A DNA stretch of 64,000 bases from Cladopsammia gracilis (Eukaryota; Cnidaria; Anthozoa; Scleractinia; Dendrophylliidae). A model generated the notes under the pieces. It did not search any database. It was not told the origin of the DNA and was given only the letters and a program-made list of their open reading frames with translations. Where the stretch lies: positions 247,501-311,500 of the forward strand of contig JAJGOT010000242.1 in assembly GCA_022457155.1 (NCBI GenBank), given 5' to 3'. Below, piece after piece: positions 10,133 to 21,218 of this stretch (position 1 is its first letter; each line of letters starts with the position of its first letter). The translations under genes and the position numbers were made by a program.

Positions 10133-11330
10133 CATAAAATGCATAGGCGATAGAGTGAACTCCAGAATCTCCAGACAAAAACCCGGCCAACAGGAAATTG
10201 GGGATAATGGTTCTCATGTAGCTTTATAACAATGGGAAACCAATAATCTCACGAAAATGATGAAAGATATAAACAACAAAATTGACAACTAAATAATTAC
10301 GCAAGAACTTGGTCGCAAAGTCACACAACTTAGCATTTATTTGTAAGCAACGAGAAAGATCAGACCCATTAAGATCGTGAAATTTCATTTATGTGCGCGA
10401 GTTTAAAGATTTGCTAGAAATAACCGGCGGAAAGTTTATTTTTCTTATATCACTGAGTTTTCTTGCATCAACAAACCCATTTCCCAACCAGGATTACATG
10501 GTGTGCGATTGAATTGTAGAAAACAAGCACAGAGTTGGGCAAATTGTCTACAGGTAAATATATCTATTTACTCAGATTTACTAACAGTTTTAATGTTTAA
10601 GGAAAATCTGTAACGATAGATGAATTCAAACGTTATTGGTACATACGTGAAACATATTTCATGCAATTATGTCAAACATAAACTTTAAATTAATCCAGAC
10701 AAAAATTTAGCCTGAGGATAGACAACGAAATTATTCAAAAAAATGGTGTTTCACAACACCATCTTACTGCTCGGAATCACAAACAACGAAAGCAAATTTT
10801 TATCCACGTTTTATAACAGTACTTCAGGTGCCTCGATGATTTGTAAAGACGTCTTGGTAAGATTTTGGAAACAGTTCAACTGTTTCCATATGTAATCACC
10901 TTGTAATGTTTATGTTTGGAGTACAAAGCCGTGAATATTGTCGTCTCCCACGCAGCCGTTATTTGTCTCGTCACGCAACGCTCCTCCCCACTAAAAATGA
11001 AAATCAAAAATTTGATCACAGAGGCACTTTAAATAGGACATATACAGAACAATCATTTTCCGTGTGGAAATTCCATTTGGGAAATTTGGATTTTCTTTCG
11101 AGAAATACCATTTATAACGGACATTTTCCATTTGGGTGAACAAAATTAGTCCTTTACATTCCAAGCGAGGCATCACAGAAATTAAATTGCTAAAGAATGA
11201 AAAAAAAACTTTCCGTTCGAGTTACAAGAGCACGAATACAAATATTGAATCATATTTATAACCTCTATACCGTTTACTGATACCTCTCTCATACAAGCAA
11301 TTTGACCTGTCAATAGGCCTATTTCGATGA
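10133..11330. other. No gene; one MITE end fragment
   Basis: Bases about 10990-11033 repeat the end of the 11516-12538 element (AAATTTGATCA then GGCACTT) as a stray fragment. Nothing else is recognised. Confidence 0.5.
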
Positions 11331-11435
11331 ATTAAAATTCTTACTTGGCTCTGAGGCTTTGGGGAACAGAACATAAATTTGATTTTTTTTTTTGTTTTAT
11401 TCCCCTAAGCGTCGGAGCCAAGTAAGAATTTTAAT
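11331..11435. repeat. Fold-back element of about 105 bp
   Basis: Left arm ATTAAAATTCTTACTTGGCT with CTGAGGCTTTGGGGA, right arm TCCCCTAAGCGTCGG with AGCCAAGTAAGAATTTTAAT. The arms are about 38 bp and nearly perfect, with a T-rich loop. It is probably a very small MITE. Confidence 0.8.
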
Positions 11436-11515
11436 TTAATATTAAAATATAGAATTGGGTTTTTATTGCGCGACGACCCACATGACAGCTGCGTAGGGGA
11501 TCATATTGTACTTTA

Positions 11516-12538
11516 AAGTGCCCCTGTGATCAATTTTTTTTATTTTCATTTTTTTACATTTTCGTGTACAATTAGACTTTCTTACTCATCTTGACAAATT
11601 TCAATTCATTACGAACATCAGAAGTCATTTTATTGCGTCGATGAAGGAGACGCTTACTAATTACTCATGCGCATAGCGGCATGAGTCAAGGTTTCGGTAA
11701 GGTCCTTGTTTCCATTTTTAGCTTTCGTCCCGCTTTTTGTAGTCACAAATTGCCTTGTTTTGTAAAGTTTCCCGTATCCCGCGGGAGGACTTTCACTGGT
11801 CTGATTGGTTGACATGCGACCTCGTGATTTTCGGCGTGCCCGTAATCACGTTCTGCCAAGCCACTGGCATTTGGACTTCACCGGAAAAGAAATTACATTT
11901 TTCGATGAGAATTTATGTTGATATCAATTTGTGATTGAATTTTTCTTCCTGTTGTCGCTAATTTTAGAGAAATGCTTATAAAACGTGTTTAAGTTCAGTT
12001 GTAAATTCAGTCGTAATAAATGATATCTTATAATATGTAAACAAAACAAGACTTACATGTCACGCAAAATTCGTTGAGAGGGAGGGGGTGCGTGACCCAG
12101 TTAAAATAAACCATAAAACGTTCTTATGCAAGCGCATGAGTACAGGCTACCAGCTAGCCTCTTGTTCGAGAAAAGTGTCGGTACCAAATCTGCGCCATCT
12201 TGAAACGTCACAATTTTAATAACAATAAGTATTGAAAATCACGCGAAAAGCAACAAAAACTTTGTACTTGTTCTTCGTGCAATTTGCTATCATCCCCTGA
12301 TTGTTATTATAATTTCAACCCGTGAGGTATGTTTGAGTCTTTGACGTCACTTTCTCCCATTCGCAACCAAGCCTTGGAGTTGATTAATGGCGGCCGTAAA
12401 TTCTCGGAAATAAATGTTAAAATAAAATGACTTCTGATGTTCGTAATGGATTGAAATTTGGCAAGATGAGTAACAAAGTCTAATAGAACACGAAAATGTA
12501 AAAAAATGGAAATAAAAAATTTGATCATAGGGGCACTT
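11516..12538. mobile_element. 1.02-kb element with about 120-bp inverted ends
   Basis: The left arm (11516-about 11633) and right arm (about 12420-12538) are inverted copies beginning AAGTGCCCC. They share TACATTTTCGTG and CATTACGAACATCAGAAGTC. The flanking TTA (11513-11515 and 12539-12541), or a longer TTTAA reading of it, is duplicated. The interior has no transposase. Internal parts (12059-12165, 11640-11690, 11880-12010) recur in inverse orientation at 38430-38600 and 38985-39420, so a second, damaged copy exists there. Confidence 0.8.
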
Positions 12539-15500
12539 TTAATATCAAGTCTGTCTGTTAATTAATTAGTCTTTTTTGTGAAAAAAAGGAATAAAAGGCG
12601 ACATGCGATTTTTTTTTTTGGGCAGACATTTGAAATTTATGTTTTAGATCTGAGAAAAATTAAATTTGAGGTGGCAAAACCAATTTTGTCAGAAATATAA
12701 AGCCTCCGTTATTTAGTTCCAACACGTGCCGAGTGGCAACAATGCAAATTGAACCTGGTTAATTAAAAAAAGAATAAAACTAAACTATTAAAAACAAACA
12801 ACACCGAGAAAGAAAAGAACCGAATGACAATTACTACTAAATAGTTCTCACTTGATAGGGCACACTGTATATTTATCCACGATTTTTCTTTTTCTTCTTT
12901 TTGTGCTTGTTGGGGTGTTTTGCTAAAAATAACTTTTAGCCTATTAAGGACATCCATTGTGTCATTTGTAAAATGTTACGCCGACGATTATCGCAAATTA
13001 CTGCATCTTTTATTGCCAAATGTCTATTTGGAACTTGGCAAAACATGCTGCAAGTTTTATTACAAAAAGCTTTTCGTTATACATAAGACTGCAACCCTCT
13101 AAAAAAACAAAATGTGAAAGTTATTACACTAAATGTCACGGAAAGCGGTCTTGGAACTTCAAAGTGCTGGCAAATTTCATTTCCAAAAGGATGGTTATAT
13201 GCACATTTTTATTGATCAAATAAATCATGCACAATTATAGAAAAGAAAACCCAATATCCTTTTTCAAAGAAAGGGAAAAGTCATCGGTCGTCAGAGCGCG
13301 AGGCCGAGGGAGTTAAACAAAATTTATTGTATTGAAAAAATATATGTCCAGGCAACAAAAACAATACTCCAAAGGGATCAAAGAGAAATTGATCGAATAG
13401 TCCAGACACATTACGTTCACCACTGTCGAAACTAAAATGATGGAGCTGTTAAAATTGTGTGTTCCAAGAATAACACAGAAGTTTTGCATATATATTATGA
13501 GTTGAAAAGGATAAATGATAAACAAATCATTAAGCAGCTATATGACTAAAGAAACTATACCGACATGCCATTGATGTAAAACTCACCTACAAAGTTGCAA
13601 ATTGAACGGCATCGCGACAAAACCAGAACTTATTTGGTCAAATCAAAGAACGCTCGAGTTCATAAATGGAAAATCTTAAATTTCATTTCATGCAAAACAT
13701 TGAAGCTTTCATTTTCACTTTACATCCAGCCTTAAAAGTTAGAACCTAATTACCTGATCTGACAAACCACATTACATGACCCGACATTTAATTTAGATGT
13801 GAAAACGTTTAAATTGAACCTTTTTTTTATTTTACGTGTAAATTTTCTTTTTTTATACAGACGCTGAAAATATTGCCCGTTTTTGATCGCGAAAAAATAA
13901 CAAATCTTTTACGACACATGTTTCGCATTACGAACATGCAGTGTTATTTATATTTTAACTTTTATTAATCTTCTGCTTTTATTCGGGTTTTTATATGGAA
14001 AAATCAAAACGCAAAATATTGCGTTTCGAAGTCCCTAATTGGGTGAAAAGAGTGCGGTCTTATTTATTGCATTTTATTTTCTTTTTTAATTTGACCTTTT
14101 ACATGAATGAATGAGGCAGGAAAACGTTGTTCATCTTTAATCATAAATAACGCTGAAGGAAGTCAACATTAAGCCGAAGCTCAAGCACAACCGGTTGTTA
14201 ATTAATTTGAGTTTCGATAAATCTGGAATAAGACGCCGATATATTTCTGCTCATTTTAATATGAATAGAGCAGATCAAGATTCTTTTTCTCTTGTAAGAA
14301 GTATTAGCTTCTTGTGTGTCAATAATCCGACACAATTTCCCCATAAGGTGTGCTGTTTTACACGACTTGGCATTAACGCTGTTTTAGAGAAAACGAATCT
14401 TTTGTCTCAGAGCAGAGATCAGTTGTGCAAATGCACGCGGTAAGAAATATTTTATTGTTAGTAATATAATACATATACATTTTTCACCCTATAAAAAAAA
14501 CCCTCACACCTTTATAAATCGCTCAAATTAACGACGGAAACTTTGCCTTGAAAAAAAAAATCATGAAAAACATTTATATTTTCATTGTATCTGCACTTCA
14601 GATCACTTGTACACTGCAGCCCAAGTCTGTCTTCTCTTCGTCATTTACCATTTTTTTTAATTTAGAAAACAACAACAACAACAATAACAACAAAAGACTA
14701 TTTTATAGCATATGAATTTTCTCTCTCTTTCTGCTTTACAAAATATCTTGGTTTCGATTTCTTCTGTTTACTTTCAACAACAAAGGCAAAAAAATGATGA
14801 AAAATGAAAAATGTCACTTGAAAAATATTTTGTCGCAAAAAAAAAATATATATATATATAATATACATATATATGGATGGGTAGACGGTCTATTCAGCTA
14901 TTCAGTCTATTCACTATGAGACCGAACTTACAACAATAAAAGAAAACATAAAATAATGAATTGCGAACTGATCTTTTCTGGGTCACGTCCGTCCTGGATT
15001 TAATTATCGAACCGTTCTTGCAAAGACCTGTTAAAATAGGTTCTGATTACAAAATTAAGAGGGAGTTTCTCATGCGAATCAATGTAACAATAAAATATCC
15101 GTTTCTTGTATCGAAAAATGATACACTTGTTTTTTTTTTAACCTAACAATACTCACTGATCTCATTTCAAAGGTTTCAAATTTTATCTTTTTGAAACAAT
15201 AAAATAAAATTAATTTTAATCGTGTCTAGCAACTAACCACGAAGGTGTAAAAAAACGTAACCATTCGTTATTGCAGCTTTGTTCTTGATTATGTTTGAGA
15301 GCGGTTTTATATTTACACGAAATTATTATTTTTTAAACTCATAACATAAAACAGCAAAATAAAATAAAAATTAGAACTGAAACACAGATGTATACAATAA
15401 TTCTGATATTCAAACCACAAAACTGAAGTAACGATTCTGCATTGGAACTAATTAATGAGCAGCGGCTTCGTCTATAAATATCACGCTTTTGTCGGATGTA

Positions 15501-16300
15501 AACGAGCAGCTGCTATGAATGTTACTGCTTGTAGATCTTGTAAAAAAAAAAGATACATAAGCTGCTTCGGTGGAACGGCAACAGAAATTGAAAAAGCCAA
15601 ATTCGGGACAACAGCTTCACGGTCCTTCACCCTCGCAACAATAAGGTAAAATCCTGAATGGTTTGTTTTAAAATTCGCACTGTTCTTAAAAGCAAAATAT
15701 TTTTAAGGTCACAATATGGACAATACGTAACAAGGAGTGTAATTTTACTGTTTGCTTAAATATGAATGACCTCGGATTGTACGATAATCAGTTCTAAGAA
15801 GCGGCTACCATCTTTTCTGCAAGTCGAATGTGAGTACATGGGGAAGAATAAGCATGGTGAAATCCAAATTTGACTAGATTCTTTGACTAGATTTATTATA
15901 AAGCAATGATCAAGTTTTCGTTTTACAAGTAAGGAACCGGGCAAAGGTCATGTATCGCTCTAAACCACGTTGTGGCATGAAAAAAAAAACGCGTTTTTTT
16001 TTAATTATTCGAATTTATTCACCTAAATACGTCTGGCTGTGGGCATAAGAAAGGTTCACTTAAGTTCTTGAAACATGGTACGCGGCCATGATTGGTCGTT
16101 TCTTATCTTGATATGAAGATCATTTCCATAACAATCAAACAATATCAGTAATAGCAAATTTAACTTGCTCTATTATTGGAAATAGTTATTCAAAGATCTT
16201 TTAAGCTTTCTACAAATTAAAAGCTCTTTAAGGATTGCCTAAAGGGAGAACGTTATTTTACTGAAACCTTGGGAATTCTCGAGTTGTACATTGAATAAAA
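12539..16300. other. Gene-free AT-rich stretch
   Basis: No protein-coding frame, RNA or large repeat is convincing. Short tracts include an AAC run (about 14665-14690), a TA run (about 14845-14862) and poly-A/poly-T tracts. The open frames present are 60-80 codons with no family features. Confidence 0.45.
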
Positions 16301-16461
16301 TGTTGTAGGTTAAAATGAAATTCAGGTTAAAATGATTTCAACCTAGTTTGTTTTGAATTACTTTTGTCTTTGATTCATTATCATAAATCAGAAACAAAGG
16401 TAATTCAAAATCAAACTAGGTTGAAATCATTTTAACCTGAATTTCATTCCAACCTACAACA
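16301..16461. mobile_element. Perfect-looking fold-back MITE
   Basis: Inverted arms of about 68 bp start TGTTGTAGGTTAAAATGAAA and close with the complement, around a loop of about 25 bases. Flanking TAAAA on both sides is a likely target duplication. The high arm identity suggests recent insertion or gene conversion between the arms. Confidence 0.85.
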
Positions 16462-16587
16462 TAAAATGCTTTGAGAACCGCATATGAAAACGCGCAATGA
16501 AATTAATGTATTTGGTTGAACAAGGATAAAAACGTCTGTTATTGCTAGCACTTGGAACTAAGCCCTTTCTGAAGAATGAGTATTTAA

Positions 16588-16707
16588 GGCCCGGTTCAAA
16601 CGTCGAACTTCACATGTGCCGAACCTAATGCAAATGAGAAAAATCTATTGTTCTTGCTCATTTGCATTAGGTTCGGCACATGTGAAGTTCGACGTTTGAA
16701 CCGGGCC
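16588..16707. mobile_element. 120-bp fold-back MITE with TAA duplication
   Basis: Two 51-bp arms (starting GGCCCGGTTCAAACGTCG) are exact reverse complements around an 18-base loop. TAA lies on both sides (16585-16587, 16708-16710). A three-base TWA duplication is typical of PIF/Harbinger elements. The whole element would form a near-perfect hairpin RNA if transcribed. Confidence 0.88.
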
Positions 16708-17056
16708 TAAGAAACGTGCAACGTTTCTTTTTGTTTCGAGTTATTTTTTTAATCCAGTGCAACCCCTTCGTGAGGAATAAAAGGATGAGGCGATCAAAAT
16801 TTTCATGGAAAAAATCGTCTTTGTATTCATGAAAGTAAAGTTAACTCTCTGAATCACAAATGAAGAGTTGTCATGTGACAGACAGATAATTTCCATTTTT
16901 ACACTGCATTTAATTCTACCCTTAGCAGCCTGAATTAACTAATTACCTCGGAAAAAAAAAACATGCATCTGTAATTGCGATCAAGTGTCAATGTTTACGT
17001 TTCTTTATAAACTAAACATCTCTCAGGGATACCATTGCTTTTAGTGATCTGTACAC

Positions 17057-17150
17057 GATGCAAAATGATCCCCAAATAGAACTAAACACGACGTGAAATG
17101 ATTCCCGACGACCCAAATAGAACTAAACACAACGCGAAATGATCTCCAAT
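17057..17150 (+). repeat. Short tandem duplication
   Basis: The unit CAAATAGAACTAAACACGAC followed by GYGAAATGATYYCC occurs about twice with small changes, with a partial unit in front. No coding role is evident. Confidence 0.7.
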
Positions 17151-19044
17151 GAATTTTCGGAATGGAATGGGATGACGTTTCTTCCCGGAATAAAATGAAA
17201 GAGTTTTAAATATTTTCAGGTCTAAAAATGGCTAATCGATCGAACGAGTTATTTTCAGTTAATACCGGCCAGTTGCATGGACTTCAACTTCAACTGTATA
17301 CGCACTGTATAGAAATAGAAATCACAGGAAAGCCGTAAAAGATGCCAAATGAGCGTGCTTTTGTCGACGTCTTAGTATTTGCGAGCGAATACAAACTGAG
17401 TAAATTTTCAAATTAACGCTTTCAGACGGAATCTCAACAGAAAAGTTTTTAGATGAAGAAACGGTGAAACGGTGCAACGGGCGCATTTACAAATGCCAAT
17501 CCACTGATAACACAGGAGATGTCAAGGTTACTGAAACGAAATTTGAGTTTCCTTAACTTCATTAATGGATAAAAATGTTCACGAAAGATTAACTCCGATT
17601 AAGCAACGCTGTATGTCAAATATCTTGAAATATAATGAAGTAATAATGATAATAATTTTAAAACATCCAATAGGAACTGAAAGTACTAGTGGAAGTAGGT
17701 AGTCTTGTAGCCTACAGCGAAAAGGAATAATTGATGTCAAATTTGGCTTACTTAATGCAATTGCAAAATAATTTCAAATATTACTTGAGGAGTAAAGTAG
17801 GCTTCTGTGCAGACACTTTGTTCAACGCTATTAAGTAATACAACATTTTACAACAAATGGCGGTTAACAAAAATCCCTGTTTCATGGTACTGACAACGGA
17901 ACTATAAAAAAGACGAGGCTAGAATATAAAACCCGCGAAATTGAGAAAGAAACAGACAAGGTGATGTGTGCCATTAAACGCAGACCAAGATAAGCGCTAA
18001 TGTATGTCCAATTTGTCAAGTGTATATTTTTAGAAAATATTAAGTTACTGAGTTGGCTTAATATAATAGGTATTTTTAACAAAATGACTCTAGCCTAAGG
18101 ACATTCAGACCTTCAATGAACAAAAACAAGATAAAATCGCAGAGACGAAACCTACACGAGTACGACAGGTAGATCGGTATTTTATATCAGTGCGTTCGAA
18201 GAGAACAACGTATCATCGAAAAGAAGTTAGTAGACGGGCCAAGATAAACGCTAATGGACATTCAATTTGTCAATTAATCCAACGGCATTTTTAATTAAAG
18301 GTTAGTGGGTTGGCTAGATAATATGAAAAATTTGCAGCTAGTTTTATCGCTCTATTTGCAAGAAAAAAATTAGGCACCAATCAAAAGCTACATAATTGCA
18401 ACAAAAAACCCAATATATTCAGAATGTAGAAGGATAAAATAAGTCGAAGATAAAAGGATTGGAATAGACAAATTCGGCTAACGTATTGTTGTACCCAATT
18501 CAAACCTCCTGGGAATAAGATTCTTTGTTCACAATATTTCCATATCATTTCCATGTCAATGCTTCATTCATATGGAAATATGACGAACAAAGAGTTCTAA
18601 TCCCAAAAGGTTTGAATTGGGTACAACAATGCGTTAGCCGAATTTGTCTATTATCTAAAGCTATAACCATTAGATAATATAATTTCCTCATGCAAAACAT
18701 ATGTTGGTAGTCGTACCTTGCTTCGTTTTCACTGAACATATCTGAAGGTTTTTACGTAACTGAAAGACCTTGGAGGTAAGACATGACATAATGTCTTAAA
18801 ATTAAAAAATTCCTTTTACCTAAAGGGTAAATAAGCCAAACACAAAGATCTCTTTCCTATAGACTTAATTAAAAAACTTTTTATACGTTTATAGACACAA
18901 ACAATATAAGAAAATGTTGTGGTTTTCTTTAAATTAAAATGTTTTCAGCTAGAACAGTAAAATACAAACTGGAACGGGAACACAACCGCCTTAAAGGGCA
19001 GGCAAATATCTGATAAACAAATGATTTTACTTAAATAATATATA
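17151..19044. other. No gene apart from the MITE at 18463-18652
   Basis: AT-rich unique-looking sequence. A loosely repeated phrase (CCAAGATAARCGCTAATG, then a CAATTTGTCAA-like stretch) occurs at about 17985-18022 and 18239-18275, suggesting an old duplication. Confidence 0.4.
18463..18652. mobile_element. 190-bp fold-back MITE
   Basis: Inverted arms of about 80 bp begin AATAGACAAATTCGGCTAAC and contain TTGTACCCAATTCAAACC. The loop is about 30 bases. The arms differ by a few bases. It has no coding capacity. Confidence 0.85.
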
Positions 19045-20277
19045 TAGATAGCCCAAGCCTAACAGCGTCGCACTTTGAACAAGCTTAAATAAGGTGAAAC
19101 TTAACTACGGTGAAACTTAACTGAGGTGAAAGGTTGGAAGCACAAGAATTAAGATTGACGAACGGGCTATTTTCAATTTTAGCAATTCTCAAAAACAGTA
19201 TCACGCGACCGTCTGCACAGTACATTTTTATAGACCGTACAAAAGTTCACAAAAACGACTTTTCTCTGTCTAGAATAACTAGTACCACTAGTTTCCGAAT
19301 AAAATACAGTTTATGTTTGTCAAAAATTGCCCGAGAAACTGATTTGAAAATCAAAAATTGCAAAAATACACAAACATATTTGCATAAGGCGATGCGAGTG
19401 AAGATAGAACTGTACTATAAAATCAAAGTTTTGTTTTGTTTACATAAAATCGCTTTTCAAACTATCTAATGAATGAACAAACACATAAAAATGGACAACA
19501 CAATCTTCTTTCGAAAAAATTTATTCAAATCTCCATTAGTTTACGTTTAAAAGCAAAACGCGTACCATTTAATTATAGCTCATCGAGTTCAAGCTTTCTT
19601 CGATGAAATTGAAGAGATCGATACAACTGAATTTAAGCACGTTTTAAAATCAATTCTCCAAAACTAACAATAACATCAATAAAAAGTCACTCACAGATTG
19701 ATATCAACATAAATTCTCATCGAAAACTGTAATCTGTTTTACCTTTAGTCCCTCGCTTGCTTGGAAATTCAAATCTCCGCTTCTGGTTCTGAAATCCGTA
19801 GAAAACAAACATCTCCCGCATTGATAAAAAACGTAATACATGAAGTTCCTCGAAGCAAGATATTTTTATCCCTGAAAGCTCGTCTTTTTCCACTAAAGCG
19901 GCTTCTGAGTATCCCTTAATTAGTATCCTTGTCTTGAGTAGCAAACCGCGAAATATTCAGGGAAATAACGCCTTTTCTCCGCTTAGTAAATTCACAGCAA
20001 AACATCAAAGTGTTTTTCTAGCTGACGTGACATTCGGCCGTGTAACCGCGCGAAAAACAAAGCCTCGCTTTGGTTTCAACATGACGTCGTACGCGCATGT
20101 TTTGCGACGTCATACGCGCCCGCGAGCTAGTCCTGCGCGACGGAGCGACGGCGGAGAGCCGGCACACGCGCGCCCGCGAAACATTCCGCTAGCCATGACC
20201 ATGAAAAATGACGGGCATGGTTCTATGAGTATGGAGCTGCGCAGCCAGTCCTTCGGCCTGGCAAGTTCTCCGCTATA
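19045..20277 (-). mobile_element. 1.2-kb non-coding repeat, copy A
   Basis: Over its whole length this segment matches the inverse of 42294-43490. Shared landmarks are GCCTAACAGCGT near one end, AGGTGAAACTTAACT repeats, TTGATATCAACATAAATTC, and a GC-rich block with GCCATGACCATGAAAAATGA and CGCGGGCGC. The GC-rich end is on the right here. No long open frame is conserved between the copies. It could be a solo LTR or a non-autonomous DNA element. The ends do not show an obvious duplication, so the class is open. Confidence 0.75.
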
Positions 20278-20398
20278 AGGAGTTAATAGTCCTTCCTTGA
20301 ATTCTGGACGTTTTGTTCGTTTTAAAACATAAAATATTATATTCGACACTGCTTAACACGTGTGAACGTGACCTTTGTCAACAGTAAAAAGGGAAATA

Positions 20399-21218
20399 CA
20401 GTCGGACCTCTATTAAGCGGCCACCCTAGGGACTTTGAAAACTGGCCGCTTAATAGAGGTTGGCCGTTTAATAGAGGTACAATATAAATTGGATAGAAAT
20501 GGCAGTCAACGTAATTTTATTGCCTCTATATAGCAAAAGGCTTGTTGAAAAGTGAACATATGTGAAGATAAATGCAAAAATCATTGAAACAAAAAATTAA
20601 GTGCCCTGTATTTGCGCATTTCAAGTCCGTGCAGAGTTCTAGCTCTTACACAGAGAGCATGTAGTCGATAAGTACAGTATTTTTTGGTGTTGAGTAGGTA
20701 CAGAAAAATATGCAAATCTATGTAACAAAACATCAAGTTTCTTAGGCCTTTTTTGCACAAACAGTCTGTAAAAATTTTAGCTCAAAATATTTCATGGACG
20801 ATTTATTTAAAATAATCCGTCACTGCTGTTTGCCGTTGTGGAGCTCGGAGTTGTAACGAGAAGATCAAGTCATTTGCCTTTCCGATAGATAGGGCAAGGT
20901 CCTGGTAACCGTGAAACTGGGCAAGTGGAGATTACTATAATAAATTGCAGTTTTTATTGTTATCAGTTATCACCTTCATATTATCTGTCACCATTTCGCT
21001 TGAAAAGATGATTTGCTGGCCGCTTAATAGAGGTAAAAATACAATAAATACTAAACTTGCAACAGCAAAAAGGTGGCCGCGGCCGCTTAATAGAGGTGGC
21101 CGTTGAATAGAGGTATCGAATGCAGCACTTTACTGACAAATAATTCGGGACTTTGGAAAGTGGCCGCTTAATGGAGGGTGGCCGCTTTATAGGTGGCCGC
21201 TTAATGGAGGTCCGACTG
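20399..21218. mobile_element. pogo/Tigger-like MITE
   Basis: The ends are CAGTCGGACCTCTATTAAGC on the left and GGAGGTCCGACTG on the right, flanked by TA on both sides (20397-20398, 21219-21220). Both match the known end pattern of TcMar-Tigger elements. Subterminal tandem copies of GGCCGCTTAATAGAGGT are present near both ends, more on the right. These give a spurious frame rich in SIKRP. No transposase remains in the 820 bp. Confidence 0.9.
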
